From: Xestospongia muta
Lineage: Eukaryota; Porifera; Demospongiae; Haplosclerida; Petrosiidae
Direction of reading: 5' to 3'
Length of the DNA: 64,000 nucleotides
Assembly (NCBI GenBank): GCA_963693285.1
Contig: OY848921.1
Span: 6,089,229 to 6,153,228, forward strand
The position numbers were made by a program, and so were the translations under genes. The notes beneath the pieces were generated by a model. The model made no database searches. It worked only from the letters and a program-made list of their open reading frames with translations, and was not told the origin of the DNA. Of the stretch, positions 34,459-45,145 are shown piece by piece (positions within the stretch are counted from its first letter, which is position 1; each line of letters starts with the position of its first letter).

Positions 34459-34990
34459 ACCTATGCTATAGGCTTTTAATAGGAATGCTAAGTCATCAAA
34501 TTACATGTGCACTTCAAGGCTCATTCCATATTCTAAGCATGTAAACTTCTCTCCTTTTCATATGCAGTAACCTATGCTATAGGCTTTTTATAGGAATGCT
34601 AATTCATCAAATTATATGTGCACTTCAAGGCTCATTCCATATTCTAAGCATGTAATTTTCATATGCAGTAACCTATGCTATAGGCTTTTAATATGAATGC
34701 TATGTCATCAAATTATATGTGCACTTCAAGGCTCATTCCATATTCTAAGCATGTAAACTTCTCTCCTTTTCATATGCAGTAACCTACGCTATAGGCTTTT
34801 TATAGGAATGCTAATTCATCAAATTATATGTGCACTTCAAGGCTCATTCCATATTCTAAGCATGTAATTTTCATATGCAGTAACCTATGCTATAGGCTTT
34901 TGATAGGAATGCTAATTCATCAATTATATGTGCACTTCAAGGCTCATTCCATATTCTAAGCATATAAACGTCTCTCCTTTTCATAAGCAG
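34459..34990. repeat. Tandem repeat alternating 111 and 101 bp
   Basis: ACCTATGCTATAGGCTTTT starts at 34459, 34570, 34671, 34782 and 34883: spacing 111, 101, 111, 101. The difference is a 10-bp block (ACTTCTCTCC) in alternate units. The true unit is therefore a 212-bp dimer. Confidence 0.85.
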
Positions 34991-36039
34991 TATAGCTTTG
35001 TTTCTGCTGGCATCTTTTGGCACTAAACATCCTATCAGAACGTCAGTATTTCATACACCTATATTATAATTATAGAGAGCTCATAATTAATGACAACTGC
35101 ATCTACAAAATGAACTTACATCTACAACAACGAACTTACAAACTGTTACCAGAAAACGTTGTCAGGGATCAGACTACCATTTTTGCTGTTGTGGAAGTTT
35201 AAAAGATGTTGGCGAGACTGAAAGGCTCCAGGGAGATAGATAATCCATGATATAGAGCAGCAACCATAGAAAAGAAAGAAAATACATTATTTGTCCCAAC
35301 TCACCACCAAAAGAAACATCTTCAATATAATATATATGCCTAAAACACAATAAATCTATTATATACTAACATTTGTTATCAGGTATAACTTACAAGTAGT
35401 CAGTGTTTTCTTACATATATATAGATCTCACAGATCACCAGGAATATGTTAACTTAATAATTATACAGAAAAGAGAAGTGATTATTACTGTATGTACAAC
35501 ATATCAAACTTACAAGGTAACAGTTATCATAGAATGTGATCAGATCATCTTAGATGGTAACTATATAACTACACAATGGAATAGAGTGTTGGCTAGCATT
35601 GGTTAAAATGTTATATACATAACTCATAACCAGTTTAGCATGTCTAGAAATATAACATCACAAAGCACAGTAATAGGCAAATGATGATGTATTTAGTAAG
35701 CAAACAGTTAACTGAATTGAGGCAATTAAAATAAAATCAGAAAAGCTGAAAGGCTGAGTATTCATGCATAATAGCAATATATAAGCATAAATAATTCTAG
35801 GAAACAACACGAAATCAGTTCATTTAATACAACACAGCAAGTCTGAACAAAACCACGATGGTGGGGGTTTATGCTACCAACAGTACACAAGGGAATAATA
35901 GAATACAGTTAAATTATGTAAGGACATAGTGAATTGTACAATTATATTAAAACACAGGGACACATTCAAACACAATAAGAGAAATGTAAAGTCTGAAATG
36001 CTCCTCACACCTACTACCCCTTCCCCTAAGACTTTTCAA
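34991..36039. other. Spacer between satellites; weak coding-like frames
   Basis: Two plus-strand frames (about 35,038-35,199 ending TIFAVVEV, and 35,427-35,606 ending NRVLASIG then TAA) have a moderately protein-like composition and could be exons of something unrecognised. I cannot support a gene. The rest is AT-rich. Confidence 0.25.
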
Positions 36040-38300
36040 CACAGTAAACAGAACATTTACATTAGGACAAGCAGAGGGAATGCTTACATTAGAACACAGT
36101 AAAAACACAGTAGAAGGACATTTACATTAGGACACAGTAGACCAGAGAGTTACATTAGCACACAGTAGGAAGTACATTTACATTAGGACACAGTAGACAG
36201 GACAATTACATTAGGACACAGTAGACAGGATTGTTAGATTAGTAGGACATAGTAACAGGATACAGGACATAGCAGACAAGAAACAGAACCTAGTAGACAG
36301 GATGGTTACATCAGAACAGTACAAGGACACAGTAGACAGGACACCGGACATAGCAGACAGGATGATTACATTACTGAACAGTCATACTATGACACCATAG
36401 ACAAGACGGTTGACAGTAGACAGGACAGTTACGTTAAATGACAGTAGACAGGGTAGTAAGAATGAAAGACAGTAGACAGGACAGGTACATTAAAAGACAG
36501 TAGACAGGACAGGTACATTAAAAGACAGTAGACAGTACAGTACATTAAATGACAGTAGACATTGCACTTACAACAAAAGACAGTAGACAGGAAGTTACAT
36601 TAAAATACAGTAGACAGGACATACAATTAAAGACAGTGGACAGGACAGTTAATTAGGAGACTGTAGACAGGAAAATTACATTAGGTTACACTGGGCAGGA
36701 GTTACATTAGATAACAGTAGACAGGAGAGGTACATTAAAAGACAGTAGACAGGGCAGGTAATTAAAAAACAGGACAGGTACATTAAAAGACAGTAGACAG
36801 TACAGTTACATTAAATGACAGTTGACTTTACACTTACAACAAAAGACAGTAGACAGGAAGTTACATTAAAAGACAGTAGACAGGGCATAACATTAAAGAT
36901 AGTGGACAGGACAGTTTATTAGGAGACTGTAGACAGGAAAATTACATTAGGTACACTAGACAGGAGTTACATTAGATAACAGTAGACAGGACAGGTACAT
37001 TAAAAGACAGTAGACAGGACAGGTACATTAAAAGACAGTAGACAGGACAGGTAAATTAAAAGACAGGACATGTACATTAAAAGACAGTAGACAGTACAGT
37101 TACATTAAATGACAGTTGACTTTACACTTACAACAAAAGACAGTAGACAGGAAGTTACATTAAAAGACAGTAGACAGGACATAAAATTAAAGATAGTGGA
37201 CAGGACAGTTAATTAGGAGACTGTAGACAGGAAAATTACATTAGGATACACTAGGCAGGAGTTACATTAGATAACAGTAGACAGTACAGGTACAGTAAAA
37301 GACAGTAGACAGGACAGGTACATTAAAAGATAGTAGACAGGACAGGTGCATTAAAAGACAGTAGACAGGACTGGTACATTAAATGACAGTAGACAGTACA
37401 GTTACATTAAAAGACAGTAGACAGTACATTACATTAAATGACAGTAGACATGACAGGTACATTAAAAGACAGTAGACAGGACAGGTACATTTAAAGACGG
37501 TAGACAGTACAGTTACATTAAATAACAGTAGACATTACACTTACAACAAAAGACAGTAGACAGGAGGTTACATTAAAAGACAGTAGACAGGACATAAAAT
37601 TTAAGACAGTGGACAGGACAGTTAATTAGGAAACTGTAGACAGGAAAATTACATTAATACAGGAGTTATATCAGATAACAGTAGACAAGACAGGTACATT
37701 TAAAGACAGTAGACAGGACAGGTACGTTAAAAGACAGTAGACAGGACAGGTACGTTAAAAGACAGTAGACAGGACAGGTACGTTAAAAGACAGTAGACAT
37801 GACAGGTATATTAAAAGACAGTAGACAGGAAGTTACATTAAAAGACAGTAGACAGGCATAAAAATAAAGACAGTGGACAGGACAGTTAATTAGGAGACTG
37901 TAGGCAGGAAATTACATTAGGATGCACTAGGCAGGAGTTATATTAGATAACAGTAGACAAGACAGGTACATTTAAAGACAGTAGACAGGACAGGTACGTT
38001 AAAAGACAGTAGACAGGACAGGTACGTTAAAAGACAGTAGACAGGACAGGTACGTTAAAAGACAGTAGACATGACAGGTATATTAAAAGACAGTAGACAG
38101 GAAGTTACATTAAAAGACAGTAGACAGGACATAAAAATAAAGACAGTGGACAGGACAGTTAATTAGGAGACTGTAGGCAGGAAATTACATTAGGATACAC
38201 TGGGCAGGAGTTATATTAGATAACAGTAGGCAGGACAGGTACATTAAAAGACAGTAGACAGGACAGGAGGTACATTATGACACAGCAAACTTTACAGTTA
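36040..38300. repeat. 28-bp minisatellite array (GACAGTAGACAGGACAGGTA)
   Basis: 28-bp monomers GACAGTAGACAGGACAGGTACATTAAAA repeat throughout, in irregular higher-order blocks marked by CTGTAGACAGGAAA at 36661, 36927, 37221, 37633, 37898 and 38171. The monomer is clearly related to that of the 31.6-34.3 kb array, so one family occupies both sites. Confidence 0.9.
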
Positions 38301-38990
38301 CATTAAAATTAAGTTAAAATGTACAAGGATACATTAGAACACTGTAAATATGGAAGGCAACAACAAACTTAGATTATGTTAGGGCACTCTATGTAAACAA
38401 GTGAAGAGATATCTTCATACAAATTGCCAGTAAGTAGATAGACATGAGACTTAAATTAAGATATAACAAATAAAATGACATGTTACATTCATATTGCTCA
38501 TACAGCAAGTTGTATAGGGAATAAGCAGGAAGATATACTTTAAACACAATTTGCTATAATGAAAGGATAATAGGCTATAAATATAATGAGAGATCTATTA
38601 TGCTGTAATGCTCTACACACAACAAGTACAAGAGAAGAGGCATTGTCTGAACATCACAAGCTAATACTAAACAACACAAGCTAATACTAATACTAAAGTA
38701 GACCCAAGGAGGATAAACAGGCTTGTACTAAATAAAGAGACTTGATCGATCTTATTCAGACTTGCTACATTGTACTAAATATACTGGTTTCAAAAGTCTA
38801 TAATATTACAGGGAAAATGTCAGGCTTAGTTAGGATACCAATGCACTAAATAAAGGCTAAATGAAGAAGAAACTAAAACTGACTAAAGCTCACTGAATAC
38901 AAAAGTTAAAAGGGACAAACTAGCTATACTAACACACATGGAGTACTGTTACTCTGACCGTATTTGTTACTACTGTCTTCCACTTTTTTT
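38301..38990. other. AT-rich spacer
   Basis: Contains scattered CTAATACTAAA words (38,660-38,700) related to the simple repeats at 14.4 and 26 kb. No gene seen. Confidence 0.4.
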
Positions 38991-39455
38991 GTAGCCAGGA
39001 ACAGCTTTGTCTCAGTATTTACTGCAGAGAACACTATCAGAACAACTCGACAACATGACTCCAGGTCTTTCTTCTTGTCTTGCGCTAACAGCCCTGCCGA
39101 AGGAACGTCCTGACAGAGAGGTGGCTAAAATGAAGTACCACTTTTTTGTAGCCAGGAACAGCTTTGTCTCAGGATTTACTGTAGAGAACACTATCAGAAT
39201 GACGCGACAACATGACTCCAGGTCTTTCTTCTTGTCTTGTGCTAACAACTCTGCCGAAGTAACGTCCTGACAGAGAGGTGGCTAAAATAAAGTACCACTT
39301 TCTTGTAGCCAGGAACAGCTTTGTCTTAGTATTTACTGCAGAGAACACTACCAGAATCACGCGACAACATGACTCCAGGTCTTTCTTCTTGTTATGCGCT
39401 AACAGCCCTGCCGAAGTAACGTCCTGACAGAGAGGTGGCTAAAATGAAGTTAGGG
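38991..39455. repeat. 157-bp tandem repeat, three copies
   Basis: GTAGCCAGGAACAGCTTTGT starts at 38991, 39148 and 39305, exactly 157 bp apart. Both strands contain overlapping open frames because the unit has few stops. It is more GC-balanced than its surroundings. No protein family recognised. Confidence 0.85.
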
Positions 39456-40349
39456 CGTCTAAGTTTAATATTTTCTAGTAAAAAATTGGCGCTATTAGGC
39501 TGCAAGTCGAACTGAGCATGCTCAGTTGATCATCGTGATCGCGCCATGATAGTAAGAACTATGTAACTTCCTATATATTATCTAGTACACAATGAACATT
39601 GTCTTTCTGAATGTAAGTTTATTAATCACACATATACGAAGCCCCGCCTTAGTATTGCAGCATGTTATTAACTTGTTACAATGGGTGGATTTACTGCCTA
39701 GCATTTGGACCAATCGAGGAATTACGCTGGCAGACCATATCATTTATTAAGTATCCTTCCCAATAAACAATATAAACATTTATCCATAACATTAGTTGAA
39801 ACATTAAATATATAAAATCACATCAATACAACCAAATACTGATTAATTTTAACATAAATAAAATCAAAAGTTATAAATCAGTACCATTGATGTAGACATT
39901 TCTAATGTCTATATTTTACAGTTATCTTCGTAGAATATGCAGTAGTCAATGACCAAGATCACCACATGTTAAGTCTATGAAGTTGACTTTCTTTAACCTA
40001 TATATATATCATCTAAAAATATAATGAGAGGATGTCCATTTAATAATAATTGTTGAGCAGTATCTCCAATAAAGTCACAAGATCAAGGACAAAAATGTCA
40101 GACATTATATACCTCCATTATAAGCTGATACTGATACTATAGATAATATACTCTGCTGCTGTTAATAAAAAAATATTAAGTTAAATTTTAACAGCTATTC
40201 TCACTTACATTTTATGTAATAAATCAAGGGGATATGACAAAAACCTCTCTCTTAGCAGCCATTTTATTGTGGGCGTGTCAACAGAAGTATGAGCCCCACC
40301 TTCCTACACCACGTGGCTAGGACATGATTTGCTGCACCAAATATGAACC
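39456..40349. other. Intergenic region with an 18-bp perfect palindrome
   Basis: AACTGAGCATGCTCAGTT at 39,510-39,527 is a perfect palindrome, followed by GATCATCGTGATCGCGCC. No exon recognised in the rest. Confidence 0.45.
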
Positions 40350-41599
40350 ATGGCTGCATGTAGAGCACTTAGCTGGCTCAGAGTTAACCATTCAGTAAGT
40401 ATATAACTCAAAGAGGTATTGAGATAGCTATGTAACATACTGTAATTACTTACATAATGCTGTAAGCATTCTCTTTATATAAGGTTGGCTATATTACATA
40501 TCATATTCAACATAAAACTGGTCTAGGTTGAGCTATGTGTAGTATCATACCTAGACCTACAATGTTTCCTGTTGTTTGTAGGGTTGGATATGAGACTGAA
40601 GTCTGACTTCTGGTCCGGCCATTATCACAAAGTTCAGTAATAAGTAATCTCCTTTATTTGAGGATTGATAATTAGAGTGAATCAGTATGAAAGTGTATAT
40701 CAATCACTTTAGAATTTACAGTACATTAAGTTATGTGTGACTTGTTCTTTTATTTATTTGGACTAGCTCAATGAGATGTTTGAGTACAACATTACCAAAA
40801 GGAGCAGCTCCACAACAGTGTTAAGGTAATTGTCTAAAATGTCTGTGATCCTTGGTATAATATTGGTCAACATTTTCATGAGCAATCTTCTCAATGAAGA
40901 GTATTTAATTTGGTTCTGTTAATAAGTAATTACATGCAGTATGTGGTCTTGCTTTCAAGCCAGCAATTTATCTAGTTTATGTAAATTACCAAAAATATTG
41001 TAATTAGATACTCTAAAATTGAATAAACCTTATATTAAAAGTGTTACCAGACATACACAGGTATACATATAAGAAAACTTTTTGCAAAACACCAAATCAT
41101 TATTAGTTATTTGATTTTCCAACAAACAACATCTATTGTGATTTTGTGACTAGTATGTACAATATTTATCATTTATATTATAGGCTCCTATTTAAGTGTA
41201 TAGATTAGAAGGTAGATATGTTCATGCCTTGTTTTCAGCTGCCTGTAGGAAAGGATCTTTAGAGAAAGTGGAAGAGGAACTAAAAGACACTGAGGTAATT
41301 GATAGTTATTAATATAACTCCTATTGTAACTGCTGATGTATAATTTATAGTGAAGTACATGTAGAGTGTATATGTACATGTACTGGTTATCCAATTGTTG
41401 TTTTAAAATAATAACTTTCTTTTTATAGAAATTGATGCAAGATTTACCATCTCTCTTTGATTTTGTTAATAGCCCTACAGTCAGAAAACAACAGAAACAA
41501 AGAGAGAAAACAGCTAGTCACTGGAGTCAATGGACAAGAATTACTATTACCATAACATGTGACCAAGAAAGAACTAGACATGTCTGTACCCAAAATTAA
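40350..41599 (+). CDS. ATP synthase OSCP-like N-terminal gene, truncated
   Basis: Proposed exons are 40350-40394 (ATG in a perfect ACCATGG context, MAACRALSWLRVNHS), 40602-40636 (weak acceptor), 40767-40817, 41204-41294 and 41429-41599 (TAA). An alternative start is ATG 40,771 (MRCLSTTLPKGAAPQQ). The joined sequence continues LEGRYVHALFSAACRKGSLE then KVEEELKDTE and LMQDLPSLFDFVNSPTV. This matches the N-terminal third of mitochondrial OSCP (ATP5PO), including its LEGRYA-ALYSAA and VEKEL signatures. OSCP is about 190-210 residues; here the frame ends after about 130, with HWSQWT..TC..ERTRHVC in place of the rest. So it is a 5'-partial duplicate or a chimera, not a full OSCP. The 40817 donor is GTGTTA; the nearby GTAATT donor would include a stop. 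Confidence 0.55.
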
Positions 41600-41709
41600 T
41601 TGACTGGAATTACTAGATCTGAAATTAAACAAATATTAAAATATTTATTTTGCCACTAATAAGTTTATACTCATTAATAATAATTTTTGAGGTGATCATA
41701 ATTATAGTA

Positions 41710-42060
41710 ACTGTTAAATCACACTTGTTTGCAAATAGTTCGAGCATCAGTAGAACTAAATACATTATCACATATTGTTTCCCACTCTCCATTACAGTAG
41801 ACTTCAACGTGTCCTTGATTAGAATAACTGCCTCATTGAAGCCGTATCAAACCAGGGAAAGGATACTGTTCCAGATCCTAGTGGTATCTGTTGCAAAAAT
41901 GATAAGTATTGAGGAAATATTTATACACTTACAGCAGCGAACAGTAGCATCATGAGAGTAGTATTATTACATCCTCTATCAATGACAGTAGAGAAAGAGA
42001 TAAGTCAGTATTCCACAGTTGAGGTCATCCATTGTCATAGAAAGACTATCAGTGCCATAT
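41710..42060 (-). pseudogene. SRCR-domain exon pair, decayed
   Basis: The upstream part (about 42,058-41,933) gives MDDLNCG, CH and SHDATVRC, the C-terminal half of an SRCR domain, with frame breaks and stops. After a 45-nt GT-AG intron (41,932-41,888) comes the N-terminal half of the next SRCR: GSYSNQGHVEVYCNGEWETI then CDN and DARTICKQV. A TGA precedes GSYSNQ and another follows KQV. SRCR receptors are abundant in sponges; this copy cannot encode a working domain. Confidence 0.6.
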
Positions 42061-42661
42061 AACTAGACAGAAAATTAAACTAACTATTGTTAAGCCTAGG
42101 TATATCTAACCTCACTAATCCAGCTCTCAAGTAACTTCATGCTCCAGTATATCCCAATCGATGACAGATGACATTAGCTTCATTAGCTTTTGTTGTCATG
42201 AGATTACATTGGCAGGTCAATGTATCAGTCATATAGTTGAATCAATTTAATCTTTTTATGGTGTTTAACAGACTCTGTTCGTGTTTTGGCGTTTTTCATC
42301 ATATAAAGTGATGTTCACTTACTACCAGTTACACTGGTAGTAAGTGAATGACAATATTTAGCAGTCTATATATATGTTTGTGTGTGTGCGTGCGTATATG
42401 CATTCAATGGACATATTATAATAAGAAATGAAAATGGTTCTTTTTTGAATTATGGCATTCAAAGTTTTCAACAAGTAATAATACGTGAAGTAATTGAAAA
42501 GTAGATGGAAAAGAATGTCTACATTCAGCTTCAATGGATTTAATATGAGAACTTGTTAATAAAATAATGCATGGTCACATCAACAAGCTCCACGTGTCTC
42601 TTAAATATATTGTTGCAAATGTTTTTAAAAAATCAAAGGTGATTAGAATTAGTCAGAATTA
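42061..42661. other. Remnant of an array 5' flank block adjoining copy D
   Basis: About 42,190-42,300 matches the right arm of the foldback element (for example TTGTTGTCATGA, TTGGCAGGTCA and TTTAACAGA, as at 17,350-17,470), and 42,300-42,560 resembles 17,740-17,960. So another RTK block once lay to the left of D. Confidence 0.55.
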
Positions 42662-45129
42662 TTAAGAGAAGCTAGATACAGTGAAATCCATATATTCAGC
42701 TAGTGGTTTTATCATGTCTTCTACAGTCTGAACTAAATCAGAAAATGGTGGTCTCTCTTCTGGATTGCTTTTCCAACAGGACATCATTATTTTGTATCTG
42801 AAGACATTTATAATTATAATGCTGAAATTAATATCTAGTTTCTTACATTTCCTCTGAACATGCTACATTATTTGGAATTGGGAGTCTACTTCCACTGTCC
42901 AGTAATTGAACCACACTCAAAGGATCTAGACCAGGATAGGGAGTTTTACCAAGACTGAACACCTCCCAACATAACACACCATATGACCACTGTGTAATTG
43001 GATAATAGTTAATTAAAATGTAATCTACTGACCACATCTGTCTTCTCAGAGAATAGACCATCATGAATGCTTTCCAACGCCATCCACTTTACTGGCAATT
43101 TGATAACAGTTTTTTCAGATTCAGTATTATTCCATTGTCTGTAATAGCTATGCATATAAACATCTTTTGAGAGTCCAAAGTCACCAACTTTAATAATCCC
43201 ATTATCATCAATCCTAAATGACAGAGTGAATTGAAGAGAGTGAGACACAACTTACATGCAGTTTCTAGCAGCAAGATCTCTGTGTACAAATCTTTTTTCA
43301 GCTAGATATGACATTCCCATAGCAACTTGTAAACACATGGAAAGAAGCTGCTTTCTTGCATTGAGTACAATATCATCATCACTGGTTTCAGCAATAGTTA
43401 AATTTGGTCTCTCTTTTTTTAGATAAGATAACAGACTACCTCTAGTCATAAATGGCATTACAATACAAGGTGCCTGACCAAGATCAAGACAGATTCCAAT
43501 GAGAGAAAGTATATTTGGATGATCAAAAGAGGACATCTTCACACTCTCCTCAATAATAGAGTTCACATCTTCATTTGTGTAACGACCTAACTCCAATAAT
43601 TGAGGAATTTCAAATGAATTTAGTGTTAATGATAGTACTGACCTTTAAGTGTTTTAACAGCAACAGGTACTGGAGCACTATTAATGATGTCACTATCAGT
43701 TGTTAGTAATCCTCGATAAACTATCCCAAATTCACCTTCAAAACATTTAATATAGTACAAATTAAGTATAACAATTAACAATACCTTGACCAATAGTCTC
43801 TTGTAATTGCACCAATAATCCTGGAATAATTCTGCATTCAGATAACCATTTTGAATATGAAGATGAAACATCATGTGTAAGAGTGTGATTTAACATGTCA
43901 ATGATATCTTCGTTGCTGTCACTGTGTGCTGTATAATTGTTGTCTACTGCAGTAAATAGTTTTAAGTTATTGGTTTTTAGGGAGTTTTCACTATTTGTCA
44001 TCTCCAATTCATTGCTACAAAATAAAAAATAATATTGCTTGTAATAACAATAATTACTATATAGTATTTTAGGTTCAAACTTGTACATTTAAAACTCACT
44101 GTCTTCATTACCTAGCTTGGATTCCCTTTCTTCTTTTTAAACAAACTTTTATAATAACCGCAGCTGATATAGACAGGAGTAGTATGACAATTACTACTGT
44201 AATGATTATAATCAAATAAGTTGTCAAGCTTATTGAGGGCTTTGATGATGTAGATGAGGACAATGGAACATATTGTGTAGTCAATGTAGGTGAGAATGAT
44301 TGAACATATGGCATAGTTGATATAGATGAGGATGATGAAACATGGGGTAAGGACGATGGAACATATTGTATTGTTAATGTAGGTAAGAATGATTGAACAT
44401 ATGGTATAGTTGATGTAGATGAGGATGATGAAACATGAGGTGTAATTGAATTTGTTAAACAGTCACTGCCTGTCCATCCACTGACACATGTACAATTGTT
44501 AGGAGCTGAGCATTCCATGTTAGTACCACATGAGGAATTGCAAATTGCTAAATGTGATATTATGTTATTTCTACATCAATAACATGTATAACTTACGTAG
44601 ACATTTTGGTTTAGGACCATAACCTGAACAACATTGTAGTTGAAGACTATAAGTCAATACATAAACTCTCACACTATAAGATCTATATCATAATATAAAC
44701 ATGTATTACTTTTGTTATTGACAATATTAGTAATACTGCCATAATTGAAAATAATTATTTTAATTTTGGATTATACAATGTCATATGTAGTATTATAAGC
44801 AAATTTTTATTATAAATACACAAAAATAAAAGATATCATTCTAACCCTGAACAAACCCTCCAACCACATTGCATATAAATAGGTAAATATATAACAACTG
44901 ATGTTCTTGAAGACACAGATACATTGTTTGAGCAAGGTTCTATAGCATGACAACTGTATATGATAAGACAGATTACAATAATACAGTGTCACAATAAAGC
45001 ATACCTATCCATCAAAACTGTATAACAAAAAAAAACAATCAAGAGCTTCATCATTTTAGAGTTTGAACAATTTGTGTATGTATCCATCAAAACTGTATAA
45101 CAAAATAAAACAATCAAGAGCCTCATCAT
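42662..45129 (-). CDS. EMI-EGF receptor tyrosine kinase, copy D (intact)
   Basis: Ten exons, high to low: 45054-45005 (MMKLLIVFFCYTVLMD; in-frame ATG also at 45129), 44953-44846 and 44673-44597 (EMI-like: CGWRVCSG, LQCCSGYGPKPKC), 44547-44112 (one EGF, stalk with 93-bp repeats, TM TYLIIIITVVIVILLLSI, KRRKG), 44014-43785 (juxtamembrane), 43735-43643 (GEFGIVYRG, VAVK), 43586-43256 (helix C to HRDLAARNC), 43213-43033 (VGDFGLSK, activation loop YMHSYYR), 42989-42847 and 42797-42662 (C-lobe, TAA). Phases join, giving 594 residues from the inner ATG or 619 from the outer. TM lies at about 187-211, the kinase at about 300-585 and the VAVK lysine near 328. LPVKWMALES, FVHRDLAARNCM and the paired YY resemble Met and Axl. 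It differs from A and B by having a single EGF. Confidence 0.88.
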
Positions 45130-45145
45130 TTTAGAGTTTGAACAC
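45005..45145 (-). repeat. 75-bp in-frame duplication of the signal-peptide exon
   Basis: The sequence containing ATGATG..GTTTTGATGGAT occurs twice, with starts at 45129 and 45054, exactly 75 nt apart. Reading from the upper ATG gives MMRLLIVLFCYTVLMD, nine linker residues, then MMKLLIVFFCYTVLMD in the same frame. Only the lower copy has the AG|GTAT donor. Confidence 0.85.

Noticed and set aside
34991..35606. Possible two-exon plus-strand gene (TIFAVVEV / NRVLASIG)
   Set aside because: The donor would be the weak GTTTAA, there is no domain similarity, and the first frame emerges directly from the satellite. Described only as a weak signal.
31630..38300. Regular ~28-bp repeats with unit lengths like CRISPR repeats
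   Set aside because: The units are directly adjacent with no unique spacers, lie in a eukaryotic region with introns, and form higher-order satellites. This is a minisatellite, not a CRISPR array.
39007..39360. Overlapping frames of 63-87 codons on both strands
   Set aside because: They arise from the 157-bp tandem repeat. The period is not a multiple of three, so a repeated protein domain is not encoded, and no family is recognisable.
43626..43874. Minus-strand frame beginning MMFHLHIQNGYLNAELFQ in copy D (and its like in G)
   Set aside because: It is the wrong frame of the juxtamembrane exon running through an intron into the Gly-loop exon; the spliced frame explains the sequence.
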